From Hyphomicrobiales bacterium (GTDB taxonomy: Bacteria; Pseudomonadota; Alphaproteobacteria; Rhizobiales; Rhizobiaceae): a DNA stretch of 64,000 bases. Below the pieces are notes generated by a model. It was not told the origin of the DNA, made no database searches, and saw nothing but the letters and a program-made list of their open reading frames with translations. The stretch spans positions 93,512 through 157,511 of the forward strand of contig UBZT01000025.1 of the NCBI GenBank assembly GCA_900470155.1, given 5' to 3'. Within the stretch, counting starts at the first letter, position 1. The number at the start of each line of letters is the position of its first letter. The position numbers were made by a program, and so were the translations under genes. Positions 8,345-17,175 of this stretch are shown here, one piece after another.

Positions 8345-9048
8345 GCGGCCACTTTCCGAGGTGAAAATTGCGAAACGTCGAGAATGCGGTCGGCCACCAG
8401 TTCACGCACTTCCTCGTCGTGGAAGATGCCGAGAAGCGCGACGCCTTGCGCTTTCTTGGCGCGGATCATCTCGACCACGACGGCGCGGTTGGCCGCATCC
8501 AGCGATGCTGTCGGTTCGTCGAGCAAGAGGATCGTATGGTCGGTGATGAAACCGCGGGCGATGTTGACGCGCTGCTGCTCGCCACCGGAAAAGGTCGATG
8601 GTGGCAATTGCCAGAGATCGTGCGGCAGGTTGAGCTTTGCCAGCAATTCGGAGGCCCGGGCGCGGGCCTCTTCGGTCGAAACACCGCGGGCAACCAGCGG
8701 TTCGGCCACGACATCCAGTGTCGAGACCCGCGGTACGGTGCGCAGGAACTGGCTGACATAGCCGAGCGTGCCACGCCGGACCTCCAGCACCTGGCGCGGA
8801 TCGGCGCTGGCGATGTCGATCATCTTGTCCTGGTGGTTGATCAGAATCTGCCCGGCATCGACGGCATAGTTGCCGTAGAGCATTTTCAGGATCGAGCTCT
8901 TGCCGATGCCCGACGGACCGCCGAGCACGACGCATTCGCCGGTGGCGACCGAAAACGAGACATTGGCGACGACGGGCAGCTTGAGGCCGCCGCGCAGATG
9001 CATGGTGAAGCTCTTCGAGACTTCGGAGACGACGAGGGGCGTTGCCAT
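8341..9048 (-). CDS. phnL: C-P lyase system ATP-binding subunit PhnL
   Basis: PhnL is an ABC-type ATPase that is not a transporter but associates with the C-P lyase core complex. This one has 235 residues with Walker A GPSGIGKSS (44-52), signature FSGGEQQRVNIARGF and Walker B LLLDEPTASLD. It follows phnK after 12 bases, and its stop overlaps the start of the acetyltransferase gene. Confidence 0.93.
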   Translation of the reverse strand: MATPLVVSEVSKSFTMHLRGGLKLPVVANVSFSVATGECVVLGGPSGIGKSSILKMLYGNYAVDAGQILINHQDKMIDIASADPRQVLEVRRGTLGYVSQFLRTVPRVSTLDVVAEPLVARGVSTEEARARASELLAKLNLPHDLWQLPPSTFSGGEQQRVNIARGFITDHTILLLDEPTASLDAANRAVVVEMIRAKKAQGVALLGIFHDEEVRELVADRILDVSQFSPRKVAA

Positions 9049-9060
9049 GGTTTTTCTCCG

Positions 9061-9837
9061 TCAGACCTGCAGGATCGAGGATACGAGCAGCTGGGTATAG
9101 GGTTCGCGGGGATCGTCGAGCACGCGGTCGGTGAGCCCTTGTTCGATGACATGGCCGTCCTTCATCACCATCATCCGGTGCGACAGCAGGCGGGCGACGG
9201 CAAGGTCGTGGGTGACGACGATGGCGGAAAGCCCGAGATCGTTGACCAGGCCGCGCACCAGGTCGAGCAGGCGCGCCTGCACGGAGACGTCGAGGCCGCC
9301 CGTCGGCTCGTCCATGAAGACGAGACGAGGCCCGGTCACCAGATTGCGGGCGATCTGCAGGCGCTGGCGCATGCCGCCGGAGAACGAGCGCGGCTGGTCG
9401 TCGATGCGGTCCGTTGAGATCTCCACGCGCTCAAGCCATTCGTTGGCTGTCTGGCGGATATTGCCATAATGGCGGTCGCCGATTGCCATCAGCCGTTCGC
9501 CGACATTGGCGCCGGCCGACACCGTCATGCGCAACCCGTCGGCGGGGTTCTGGTGCACGAAACCCCAGTCGGTGCGCATCAGGAACCGGCGTTCCGCCTC
9601 GCTCATATGGTAGAGCTCGCGGTACTGGCCGTCGCGCATGTGATAGTCGACGCTGCCGGTCGTCGGCATCAGCCGGGTCGACAGGCAGTTGAGTAGGGTG
9701 GTCTTGCCCGAGCCGCTTTCGCCGACGATTGCCAGCACTTCGCCGGGCCACAGATCGAAGGACACCGTATTGCAGCCGATCCGGGTGCCATAAAATTTCG
9801 ACAGGTTGCGCACCTTGAGAAGCGGTTGGTCGCTCAT
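9061..9837 (-). CDS. phnK: C-P lyase system ATP-binding subunit PhnK
   Basis: PhnK is an ABC ATPase that docks on PhnJ in the PhnGHIJ core complex. The 258 residues show Walker A GESGSGKTT (39-47), signature FSGGMRQRLQIARNL and Walker B LVFMDEPTGGLDVS. Its start overlaps the phnJ stop by 4 bases, in keeping with stoichiometric production of the complex. Confidence 0.94.
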   Translation of the reverse strand: MSDQPLLKVRNLSKFYGTRIGCNTVSFDLWPGEVLAIVGESGSGKTTLLNCLSTRLMPTTGSVDYHMRDGQYRELYHMSEAERRFLMRTDWGFVHQNPADGLRMTVSAGANVGERLMAIGDRHYGNIRQTANEWLERVEISTDRIDDQPRSFSGGMRQRLQIARNLVTGPRLVFMDEPTGGLDVSVQARLLDLVRGLVNDLGLSAIVVTHDLAVARLLSHRMMVMKDGHVIEQGLTDRVLDDPREPYTQLLVSSILQV

Positions 9838-10715
9838 TCCGCAGCCTCCTTGCTGGCGGCCAGCATCGCGCCGACATGGCCCTCCGCCTGGCGGGTTTCG
9901 CAGTGGTCGGTATCCGAGCAGACGAACATCCGGCCGCCCTTGTCGTCGAGCACCACTTCGTCGAGATAGACATGTTCTGCGCCACAGAGCGCGCAGGGTT
10001 TGTCGAAGGTCTGGATCTTGAAGGGGTGATCCTCGAAGTCCAGGCTGACGACCTCGGTAAACGGCGGCACCGCATAGATCCGCTTCTCGCGGCCGGCGCC
10101 GAACAGTTGCAAGGCCTCCGACATATGCATCTTCGGATTGTCGAACTTCGGCGTTGGCGACGGATCCATCACGTATCGTCCATGAACCTTGACCGGATAG
10201 GCATAGGTCGTGGCGATGCGGCCGTGCTTGGCGATGTCCTCATAGAGCTTCACATGCATCAGCCCGTATTCTTCCAGCGCATGCATCTTGCGCGTTTCGG
10301 TCTCGCGCGGCTCGAGGAAGCGCAAGGGTTCCGGGATCGGCACCTGATAGACCAGCACCTGGCCTTCCCGCAGCGTCTCTTCGGGAATGCGGTGGCGCGT
10401 CTGGATGATCGACGCCTCGCCGGTATGGGTGGTGACGGCAACTTCGGCGACCTTCTGGAAAAAGGCGCGGATGGAGACCGCATTGGTCGTGTCGTCGGCG
10501 CCCTGGTCGATGACCTTCAGCACGTCGTCGGGCCCGATGATCGAAGCCGTGACCTGCACGCCGCCGGTGCCCCAGCCATAGGGCATCGGCATTTCGCGGG
10601 AAGCAAACGGCACCTGGTATCCCGGAATGGCGATCGCCTTCAGGATGGCACGGCGGATCATCCGCTTGGTCTGTTCGTCGAGATAGGCAAAGTTATAGGT
10701 GGCGAGATCGCTCAT
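9834..10715 (-). CDS. phnJ: Alpha-D-ribose 1-methylphosphonate 5-phosphate C-P lyase PhnJ
   Basis: PhnJ is the radical-SAM enzyme that breaks the carbon-phosphorus bond and releases the alkane. In this 293-residue protein the cysteines are C241, C244, C266 and C272 in the pattern C-x2-C-x21-C-x5-C. That is the same numbering as the cluster ligands and catalytic cysteine known in E. coli PhnJ, so the enzyme looks intact. It overlaps phnI and phnK by 4 bases each. Confidence 0.96.
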   Translation of the reverse strand: MSDLATYNFAYLDEQTKRMIRRAILKAIAIPGYQVPFASREMPMPYGWGTGGVQVTASIIGPDDVLKVIDQGADDTTNAVSIRAFFQKVAEVAVTTHTGEASIIQTRHRIPEETLREGQVLVYQVPIPEPLRFLEPRETETRKMHALEEYGLMHVKLYEDIAKHGRIATTYAYPVKVHGRYVMDPSPTPKFDNPKMHMSEALQLFGAGREKRIYAVPPFTEVVSLDFEDHPFKIQTFDKPCALCGAEHVYLDEVVLDDKGGRMFVCSDTDHCETRQAEGHVGAMLAASKEAAE

Positions 10716-11818
10716 TCCGCAGCCTCCTTGATGTCATTCTGTTCCTGGCGCGCGGCTTCATGCTTGGCCCGCATGCGGCGCACGAGATCGAGTTCGGCCT
10801 GGAAGTCGACATAGTGCGGCAGCTTCAGGTGCTCGACAAAGCCGGTCGCCTGCACGTTGTCGCAATGGGAAATGACGAATTCCTCGTCCTGGGCCGGGGC
10901 GACGACATCCTCGCCGAATTCCTGCGTGCGCAGCGCCCGGTCGACCAGTGACATCGACATCGCCTTGCGTTCGCTCTGGCCGAACACCAGCCCATAGCCA
11001 CGGGTGAACTGCGGCGGCGCCTTGGCCGAGCCCTTGAACTGGTTGACCATTTGGCATTCGGTGACGCGGATTTCGCCGAGCGATACACAGAAGCCGAGTT
11101 CCGGCACATCGAATTCGATCTCGACCTGTCCCATGCGGATTTCGCCGACAAAGGGATGCGTGCGGCCATAGCCGCGCTGCGTCGAATAGCCGAGCGCCAG
11201 CAGAAAACCCTCGTCGCCGCGTGCCAATGCCTGCAGCCGAAGATCGCGCGGCATCGGAAATTCCATCGGCTCGCGGGTGATGTCGCCGGCCATATGGTCC
11301 TGCGGCATCTCGCCATCCGGCTCGATCAGGCCTTCGCCATCGAGAATGTCGGAGACGCGCATGACATATTCGCCGCCATCTTCCCGTATCATCGGCTCAT
11401 CGACACTCTCGTCCTCAAGCAGCGACGGGTCGAGAAGGCGGTGGGTATAGTCGAAGGTCGGTCCGAGCAACTGGCCGCCGGGCAGGTCCTTGTAGGTCGC
11501 CGACACGCGCCGCTCAACGCGCATCGCACCCGTTTCAACCGGCAGCGATGTGCCGAAGCGCGGTAGTGTGGTGCGATAGGCACGCAGCAGGAAGATCGCC
11601 TCGATCATGTCGCCGCGCGCCTGTTTCAAGGCAAGGGCGGCCAGCGAACGATCGTAGAGTGAGGCTTCCGCCATCACCCGGTCGACCGACAGGCCAAGCT
11701 GTTCGATGATCTGGTCGATGGTGATGCTCGGCAGGGTCCGGTCGCCGCGACGTTTGTCGGCGAGCAGGCGATGCGCATTGGCAATGGCGGTTTCGCCACC
11801 TTTGACGGCTACATACAT
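10712..11818 (-). CDS. phnI: Carbon-phosphorus lyase complex subunit PhnI
   Basis: PhnI is the nucleosidase-like subunit that, with PhnG, PhnH and PhnL, swaps adenine of ATP for the phosphonate to form ribose 1-phosphonate 5-triphosphate. The 368-residue protein is of family length and begins MYVAVKGGETAI, with the conserved segments RFGTSLPVET and LDYTHRLLDPSLL-like (FDYTHRLLDPSLL here). It starts 4 bases after the phnH stop and overlaps phnJ. Confidence 0.95.
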   Translation of the reverse strand: MYVAVKGGETAIANAHRLLADKRRGDRTLPSITIDQIIEQLGLSVDRVMAEASLYDRSLAALALKQARGDMIEAIFLLRAYRTTLPRFGTSLPVETGAMRVERRVSATYKDLPGGQLLGPTFDYTHRLLDPSLLEDESVDEPMIREDGGEYVMRVSDILDGEGLIEPDGEMPQDHMAGDITREPMEFPMPRDLRLQALARGDEGFLLALGYSTQRGYGRTHPFVGEIRMGQVEIEFDVPELGFCVSLGEIRVTECQMVNQFKGSAKAPPQFTRGYGLVFGQSERKAMSMSLVDRALRTQEFGEDVVAPAQDEEFVISHCDNVQATGFVEHLKLPHYVDFQAELDLVRRMRAKHEAARQEQNDIKEAAE

Positions 11819-11821
11819 GGC

Positions 11822-12430
11822 TCAGGCCTCCAGAGCGGTGATCTTGCAGGTGCGGGGCAAGGCAATCAGTTGGCGCCCGGCGGTCAGCACGACATCGACG
11901 CCGCGCGGAAACAGCGCGCGATTGTCCGTCCATTGCCGGAGAAACATCTCCGGCAGACCCTTCGGCGCGATCTGCACCGTCTCGCGGATGCCGGGGCCGG
12001 ACAGCTGCAGAAGCCTGCCGCCGTCCAGCGCCTCGACTTCAACGATGATGGTCGTCGAGCGGTCCGGATATTCCTGGCTGCCCAGGGCAAAATGCGTAAA
12101 GGAAGGCAGCATCGCCTTGACCTCGGCAAAGGCGAACCGCGCCTCGATCTTTTCCCGGGTCAAAGGCGCACCGGTGTGGAAGCCGATCCACTCGGGCAGG
12201 GCCGATTTGCTGAGGCCGGGCGTCAACCAAACGGGCGTGTCGTGATCGCAAAGCGTCAACAGCAGCGCACCCGCGGCAATGCCAAGCGGTGCCGGCGGCG
12301 CCACTGGCGGAAGCACGGCACCCAGCGTCCCTGGTCGCGCCATGCAGTCCATCAGCACCCGAAAGACGTTCTGCGCGTTGAAGACGGCATCCGGGAAGCC
12401 GCCGATCAGGCTTTCATTCTTGTTGTCCAT
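11822..12430 (-). CDS. phnH: Carbon-phosphorus lyase complex subunit PhnH
   Basis: PhnH is a structural subunit of the C-P lyase core. The chosen ATG at 12430 gives 202 residues, beginning MDNKNESLIGGFPDAVFNAQ and containing the family segment FRVLMDCMARPGTLG. The frame is open further upstream into phnG, but that part reads as Arg-rich noise. The start shares one base with the phnG stop (TGATG). Confidence 0.93.
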   Translation of the reverse strand: MDNKNESLIGGFPDAVFNAQNVFRVLMDCMARPGTLGAVLPPVAPPAPLGIAAGALLLTLCDHDTPVWLTPGLSKSALPEWIGFHTGAPLTREKIEARFAFAEVKAMLPSFTHFALGSQEYPDRSTTIIVEVEALDGGRLLQLSGPGIRETVQIAPKGLPEMFLRQWTDNRALFPRGVDVVLTAGRQLIALPRTCKITALEA

Positions 12431-12900
12431 CAGTCTTCTCCCCGTACCATGGTGAAGAAATCGACCTTCGTGGCGGCCGTTTCCTGCTCGGTTCGCATCT
12501 TTTCGTCGGCGATCCGTGCTGCGACCAGGGCCAGCAGGCCCGTCTCCAGCACTCGCCTTTGCGCGTCGTCCTGGGCGACGGCGTCGATTGCCGCGGCAAG
12601 CGTCACCGCAGCCCGGTCTGTGCCGAGCCGGTAGCCATGGCCGATTTCCCCGGTGGAGAGACGGACGCTGGCGCGGCTCACGGTCGCTTCGCCGAGATTG
12701 AAGGCAGCCCCGCCGCCGCCGATCCGTCCACGCACCATCACCAGTCCGGTCTCGGGGCCACGCAGCGGCGCAAAACTCGGTGCGGGGGAGAGGCTGTCGA
12801 AAGCGGCCTGTAGTTCCGCCTTTGTCGCGCGTGCGAGCAGATCGACGATATGCTTTCGACCGGAGTGTTGCTCTGTCATCGTTTGTTTCACAGCGTCCAT
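12430..12900 (-). CDS. phnG: Carbon-phosphorus lyase complex subunit PhnG
   Basis: PhnG is the small subunit of the PhnGHIJ core and works with PhnI in nucleobase displacement. The protein has 156 residues. An AGGA ribosome site 8 bases before the ATG at 12900 supports this start over the internal Met8. It is the first gene of the phnGHIJKL block and is read divergently from phnF, under the Pho box and palindrome described separately. Confidence 0.92.
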   Translation of the reverse strand: MDAVKQTMTEQHSGRKHIVDLLARATKAELQAAFDSLSPAPSFAPLRGPETGLVMVRGRIGGGGAAFNLGEATVSRASVRLSTGEIGHGYRLGTDRAAVTLAAAIDAVAQDDAQRRVLETGLLALVAARIADEKMRTEQETAATKVDFFTMVRGED

Positions 12901-12915
12901 TGCAATTCCTCATAA

Positions 12916-12933
12916 TGTCTAGTAATATAGACA
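12916..12933. promoter_or_regulatory. Palindrome, candidate PhnF operator
   Basis: TGTCTAGTAATATAGACA has 6-base arms TGTCTA/TAGACA around a 6-base centre. It lies 16 bases before the phnG start in the phnG-phnF intergenic region, where a GntR/HutC-type dimer could block phnG transcription. The assignment to PhnF comes from position and symmetry only. Confidence 0.55.
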
Positions 12934-12967
12934 ACCGTACAAGTTAATGTATGAGTAAACGCAAGGC

Positions 12968-12985
12968 ATGACAAGCATATGACAG
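12968..12985 (-). promoter_or_regulatory. Pho box upstream of phnG
   Basis: The minus strand reads CTGTCAT ATGC TTGTCAT, a near-perfect PhoB box of two 7-base half-sites at 11-base spacing. It ends 68 bases before the phnG start, similar to the box before phnC. It also overlaps the start of the phnF ribosome site (AGGAG, 12984-12988), so PhoB binding there might influence phnF as well. Confidence 0.75.
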
Positions 12986-12998
12986 GAGCGGGCAGCCG

Positions 12999-13721
12999 GT
13001 GATCCAGAGACAGAAAGGCGTTGCCCTGTGGCGGCAGATTTCAGACCGGATCCGCGCCAATATCGCCAGTGGCGCCTATGACGCTTCCGGCATGGTGCCG
13101 GCCGAAACGGCTCTGGCGGAGGAATTCGGCGTCAATCGCCATACCGTCCGCGCAGCCCTGTCGGCCTTGGCGCAGGAAGGCATGGTCCGTGCGGTGCAGG
13201 GTCGCGGCACCATAATCGAACGGCGCGACAAGTTCGATTTCCCCATCGGCCGCCGCACCCGCTTCACCGAAGGCATTGGCGATCAGGCCCGCGACATCAA
13301 GGGATTGCTGTTGAGCGCCGCACGGGAGGGTGCAACGGCGGAACTCGCCCGCCATCTGAAGCTGCCGGCAGGTACGGAAGTCCTGCGCCTTGACGGCGTG
13401 CGCAAGGCCGATGGCCGTGCCGTTTCCTGCTCGACCATGTGGTTCCCGGCGGCCCGTTTCGAAGGCGTAGACGAGGCATTCCGCCGGACGGGTTCGATCA
13501 CCCAGGCACTCGCTACCTGTGGCGTGCGTGATTATCTGCGCGAAGTGACGGAAATCTCGGCCGTGCATGCCGAGCCGGACGATGTCGCGACGCTGGAACT
13601 GACGCCGGGCGCCATCATTCTCATCACCCGCGCCCTGAATACGGATGTCGACGGCGTGCCGATCCAGTATGCCGTGACCCGCTTCCCCGCCGACCGGGTC
13701 CAGTTCACCATCCGCAGCTGA
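12999..13721 (+). CDS. phnF: GntR/HutC-family regulator of phosphonate metabolism PhnF
   Basis: PhnF is the transcriptional repressor usually linked to phn genes. An N-terminal GntR winged helix spans about residues 9-74 (motifs VALWRQISDRIRANI and HTVRAALSALAQEGMVRAVQGRGT), followed by a UTRA ligand-binding domain to the end. The 240-residue length is typical. The start is GTG with AGGAG 11 bases upstream; an ATG at 12979 meets a stop after 8 codons and cannot be used. It is divergent from phnG. Confidence 0.9.
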   Translation: MIQRQKGVALWRQISDRIRANIASGAYDASGMVPAETALAEEFGVNRHTVRAALSALAQEGMVRAVQGRGTIIERRDKFDFPIGRRTRFTEGIGDQARDIKGLLLSAAREGATAELARHLKLPAGTEVLRLDGVRKADGRAVSCSTMWFPAARFEGVDEAFRRTGSITQALATCGVRDYLREVTEISAVHAEPDDVATLELTPGAIILITRALNTDVDGVPIQYAVTRFPADRVQFTIRS

Positions 13722-13728
13722 AACGCAA

Positions 13729-13750
13729 GAAGCCGCCTTGCGGCGGCTTC
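13729..13750. terminator. Terminator between convergent phnF and gpmA
   Basis: A 9-bp stem GAAGCCGCC/GGCGGCTTC with a TTGC loop lies 7 bases after the phnF stop and 23 bases after the gpmA stop. Short T-rich stretches flank it on both sides, so it may serve both genes. Confidence 0.7.
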
Positions 13751-13773
13751 CGAAAGCTTTGTCCCAGACGCGC

Positions 13774-14409
13774 TTAGTGGGCGCCGGACATGTCGCCGAG
13801 CACTTCCTTGGACGCGACGGTCGAATCGGCGTTGAGCTTGTAGACCATCGGCACACCGGTCGCGAGATTGACGTTGAGGATCTGCTCCTTGGTCAGCTTG
13901 TCGAGCACCATGACCAGCGAGCGCAGCGAATTGCCGTGCGCCGCAACCAGAACTTTCTCGCCCCGCAGAACCCGCGGCAGAATCTCGGTCAGGTAATACG
14001 GCCAGACGCGCGCGCCGGTGTCGCGCAGGCTTTCGCCGCCCGGCGGCGGGATATCGTAGGAACGGCGCCAGATATGCACCTGCTCCTCGCCCCACTTGGC
14101 GCGGGCATCGTCCTTGTTGAGGCCCGACAGATCGCCGTAGTCGCGCTCGTTCAGCGCCTCGTCCTTGATTGTCTCAAGGCCCGTCTGGCCGACATTCTGC
14201 AGGATGATGTCGCAGGTCCTCTGCGCCCGGCTCAGCACCGAGGTGAACGCCACGTCGAACGTGATGCCGTAGTCGGCGAGCGCCTTGCCGCCGGCATTGG
14301 CTTCCTTGACGCCGAGTTCCGTCAGGTCCGGATCGCGCCAGCCGGTAAACAGGTTCTTCAGATTCCAGTCGCTCTGGCCATGGCGGACGAGCACGAGTGT
14401 ACCGGTCAT
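13774..14409 (-). CDS. gpmA: 2,3-bisphosphoglycerate-dependent phosphoglycerate mutase
   Basis: GpmA interconverts 3- and 2-phosphoglycerate in glycolysis and gluconeogenesis. The phosphorylated-His motif LVRHGQSDWN is at residues 7-16 and GWRDPDLTELG follows, both standard for this family. The ATG at 14409 with GAGG 8 bases upstream gives 211 residues, the usual rhizobial length; a TTG two codons upstream is less likely. It lies just downstream of dapB. Confidence 0.95.
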   Translation of the reverse strand: MTGTLVLVRHGQSDWNLKNLFTGWRDPDLTELGVKEANAGGKALADYGITFDVAFTSVLSRAQRTCDIILQNVGQTGLETIKDEALNERDYGDLSGLNKDDARAKWGEEQVHIWRRSYDIPPPGGESLRDTGARVWPYYLTEILPRVLRGEKVLVAAHGNSLRSLVMVLDKLTKEQILNVNLATGVPMVYKLNADSTVASKEVLGDMSGAH

Positions 14410-14430
14410 CGACAATTCCTCTCTTGACGA

Positions 14431-15255
14431 TCAGTGGGTGGAAGAAAGCCCGAGAACATCGAGCATGGTATAACGGCCGGGTTTCTTGTCCCGGGCCCAG
14501 GTCGCGGCCTTGACGGCGCCACGGGCAAAGATCGAGCGGTCAAGCGCGCTGTGCGACAAAGTCACCAGTTCGCCTTCGCCGGCCAGAATGACGGAATGTT
14601 CGCCAACGACGGAGCCGCCGCGCAGCGTGGCAAAACCGATCGAGCCTTCTTCACGCGCGCCCGTATGCCCGTCGCGAACACGGACCGAAGCGTCGGCCAG
14701 GTCGACGCCACGACCGGCAGCGGCAGCCTCGCCCAACAGAAGGGCCGTGCCCGAAGGCGCGTCCACCTTGTGCTTGTGGTGCATTTCCAGCACCTCGATG
14801 TCCCAGTCCGCGGCTTCAAGCGCTTTCGCCGCCTGCTGGACCAGAACCGACAGAAGATTGAGCCCGAGGCTCATATTGCCCGACTTGACCACGCGGGCAT
14901 GCCGCGCGGCCGCATCGATTTTCGCTTCATGCTCCGGGCCGCAACCGGTCGTGCCGATGATATGCACGATGCGCGCCTGGGCGGCGAGTGCCGCAAATTC
15001 CGTCGTCGTCTCTGGCGCGCTGAAGTCGATCACGCCATCGGCATGCAGGAAGGCAGCCAGCGGATCGTCGGTCACCGGTATGCCAAGGTGGCCACATCCT
15101 GCAATTTCACCGGCATCGCTGCCGATCGCGACTGAGCCGGGCCGGCCGAGGGCTGCATGCAGGACCACAGTGTCGGCATCGGCAATCACCTGGATCAAGG
15201 CCTTGCCCATCCGGCCGGCAGCACCGACAACGACAAGCTTCATCGGGGTGTCCAT
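14431..15255 (-). CDS. dapB: 4-hydroxy-tetrahydrodipicolinate reductase
   Basis: DapB is the NAD(P)H-dependent reductase of the diaminopimelate/lysine pathway. The nucleotide-binding motif VVGAAGRMG is near the N-terminus. EMHHKHKVDAPSGTAL carries the catalytic His and Lys, and GTTGCGPE lies between. The start at 15255 places AGGGA 9 bases upstream; an ATG two codons earlier would be too close to it. The length of 274 is normal for the family. It is flanked by gpmA and the exporter gene on the same strand. Confidence 0.94.
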   Translation of the reverse strand: MDTPMKLVVVGAAGRMGKALIQVIADADTVVLHAALGRPGSVAIGSDAGEIAGCGHLGIPVTDDPLAAFLHADGVIDFSAPETTTEFAALAAQARIVHIIGTTGCGPEHEAKIDAAARHARVVKSGNMSLGLNLLSVLVQQAAKALEAADWDIEVLEMHHKHKVDAPSGTALLLGEAAAAGRGVDLADASVRVRDGHTGAREEGSIGFATLRGGSVVGEHSVILAGEGELVTLSHSALDRSIFARGAVKAATWARDKKPGRYTMLDVLGLSSTH

Positions 15256-15267
15256 AATCATCCGTCC

Positions 15268-17061
15268 CTAGTGCGTTTCTGGCTCGGCTGGTGCCGATTG
15301 CAGGCTGTTGAGGCGAGCGTAGAGCCCGCCCGGCTGCTTCGCAAGGCTCTCATGCGTGCCTTCTTCGACCACAAGCCCGTCCTGCATCGCAATGATCTTG
15401 TCGGCATTCATCACGGTCGACAGCCGGTGCGCGATGACGACAACGGTACGGCCGTTCATCGCCTCGTCCAGCGCCTTCTGCACCGCGGCTTCCGATTCCG
15501 TATCGAGCGACGATGTCGCCTCGTCGAGCAGCAGGATTGGCGCATTGCGCACCAGGGCGCGGGCGATGGACAGCCGCTGGCGCTGGCCGCCCGACAGCGT
15601 CACGCCGTTTTCGCCGACCGGCGTATCATAGCCCTGCGGCTGCGCCAGAATGAAATCATGCGCATAGGCGAGCCGGGCTGCCTCTTCGATCTCCGCATCC
15701 GTGGCGTCGGGCCGTCCATAGCGGATATTGTCCCGGATCGTGCCTTCGAACAGATAGGGCTGCTGCGATACATAGGCGATGTGCTGGCGAAGCGATGCCT
15801 TGGTCACATTGGCAATGTCCTGGCCATCGATGAGGATCTGGCCCGCCATCGGGTCGTAGAACCGCGGAATGAGCGTGATCACGGTGGATTTCCCGGCACC
15901 CGACGGGCCGACCAGGGCGGTCGTCTTGCCGCCTTCGGCAGTGAAGCTCAGTCCCCTCAAGGTCTGTTCGTTCTGCCCATAGGCAAACTGCACGTCACGG
16001 AACTCGATTTTCGCCGCGCTGACCGACAGCGGCTTTGCCCCGTCCTTGTCGCGCTGGTGCGGCTGCATGTCGAGAATGTCGTAGATCATCCGCGCATTGA
16101 CCACGGCGCGTTCCATATGCACCTGCAGGCGCGCCAGGCGCCGGGCGGGTTCATAGGCGAGCAGCAACGCCGTGACGAAGGAGAAGAAGGCGCCCGGCAG
16201 CATGCCGCCATAGATCGACTGATAGGCGGCATAGGCAAGCACGCTGGAGATGGCGACGCCGGCAAAGGTTTCCGTCAGCGGCGACGTGCGCTCGCTCAGG
16301 CGGGCAATCCGGTTGGAGCGATGTTCGGCAGCGTCGATCGTGCCTTGGATCTTGCGCGACAGCTCGGCTTCCATGGTGAAGGCCTTGACGATCGCGATCC
16401 CCTGGATCGTCTCCTGCATCGCGCCCATCACATGCGCATTGTAGAGCACGGATTCGCGCGTCGCGCTGCGCAGCCGCTTGGAGATATAGCGCAGCGCCAG
16501 CAGCAGCGGCGGCGCGATGACGAAGACGATCAGCGTCAGCAGCGCATCCTGGTAGATCATCACGCCGACCAGCGCGATCAGCGTCAGCAGGTCTCTCGCC
16601 AGAGAGGTAATCGTCAGGTTCAGCACATCGCGGATGCCGTCGATGTTTTGGCTGACCTGTGCTGCCAGGTGCGACGAGCGTGCATCGGAGAAGTAACCGA
16701 TCGACAGCGTCATCAGATGGGCAAAAAGCCGGCGCTGATACCGCGCCACGATGTTGTTGCCGATCTTGGACAGCGTCACCGCCTGGCCATAGCCGGCAAA
16801 GCCGCGCAACACGAAGGAGGCGAGGATGGCGCCGCAGATCAGCCAGATGAGATCGGCGCGGCGGTTGGCAAAGGTTTCATTGATCACCGATTCCATGATC
16901 CAGGCGGTGAACGCCGTAGTCAGGGCCACGGTGATGAGACAGAGGACGGCAAACACATAGCCGCCGACATGGTCGCGGCCGTTTTCCGCCATGATGCGTT
17001 TCAGCATGGCAGTGACGCTGCCTGAATCCACGACTGTTTTGTTGGTGCCGCTGGCGTCCAA
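15268..17061 (-). CDS. MsbA-like ABC exporter (fused permease and ATPase)
   Basis: This is a half-size ABC exporter with an N-terminal six-helix membrane domain (about residues 35-320) and a C-terminal ATPase with Walker A GPSGAGKST, signature LSGGQRQRLSIARAL and Walker B ILLLDEATSSLD. It resembles MsbA-type lipid or drug flippases; the substrate cannot be read from sequence. I chose TTG at 17061 because AGGAAT lies about 9 bases upstream and the following residues (LDASGTNKTVV) look like rhizobial homologues. ATG codons at 17163 and 17007 are alternatives. It follows glk. Confidence 0.85.
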   Translation of the reverse strand: MDASGTNKTVVDSGSVTAMLKRIMAENGRDHVGGYVFAVLCLITVALTTAFTAWIMESVINETFANRRADLIWLICGAILASFVLRGFAGYGQAVTLSKIGNNIVARYQRRLFAHLMTLSIGYFSDARSSHLAAQVSQNIDGIRDVLNLTITSLARDLLTLIALVGVMIYQDALLTLIVFVIAPPLLLALRYISKRLRSATRESVLYNAHVMGAMQETIQGIAIVKAFTMEAELSRKIQGTIDAAEHRSNRIARLSERTSPLTETFAGVAISSVLAYAAYQSIYGGMLPGAFFSFVTALLLAYEPARRLARLQVHMERAVVNARMIYDILDMQPHQRDKDGAKPLSVSAAKIEFRDVQFAYGQNEQTLRGLSFTAEGGKTTALVGPSGAGKSTVITLIPRFYDPMAGQILIDGQDIANVTKASLRQHIAYVSQQPYLFEGTIRDNIRYGRPDATDAEIEEAARLAYAHDFILAQPQGYDTPVGENGVTLSGGQRQRLSIARALVRNAPILLLDEATSSLDTESEAAVQKALDEAMNGRTVVVIAHRLSTVMNADKIIAMQDGLVVEEGTHESLAKQPGGLYARLNSLQSAPAEPETH

Positions 17062-17175
17062 GAAAAGAATTCCTGTGCGATTTCGCTCACTACGCCCTTT
17101 TGAGCGCCGCCGCTCTATAGCCAGTCGCGCCGCGTTTGACCATAGCTGCCCACTTTTGGGCACATAAGCGCCGGT

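Noticed and set aside
15157..17025. Plus-strand open frame of 622 codons opposite the MsbA-like exporter
   Set aside because: Antisense of a well-conserved ABC exporter; no domain seen.
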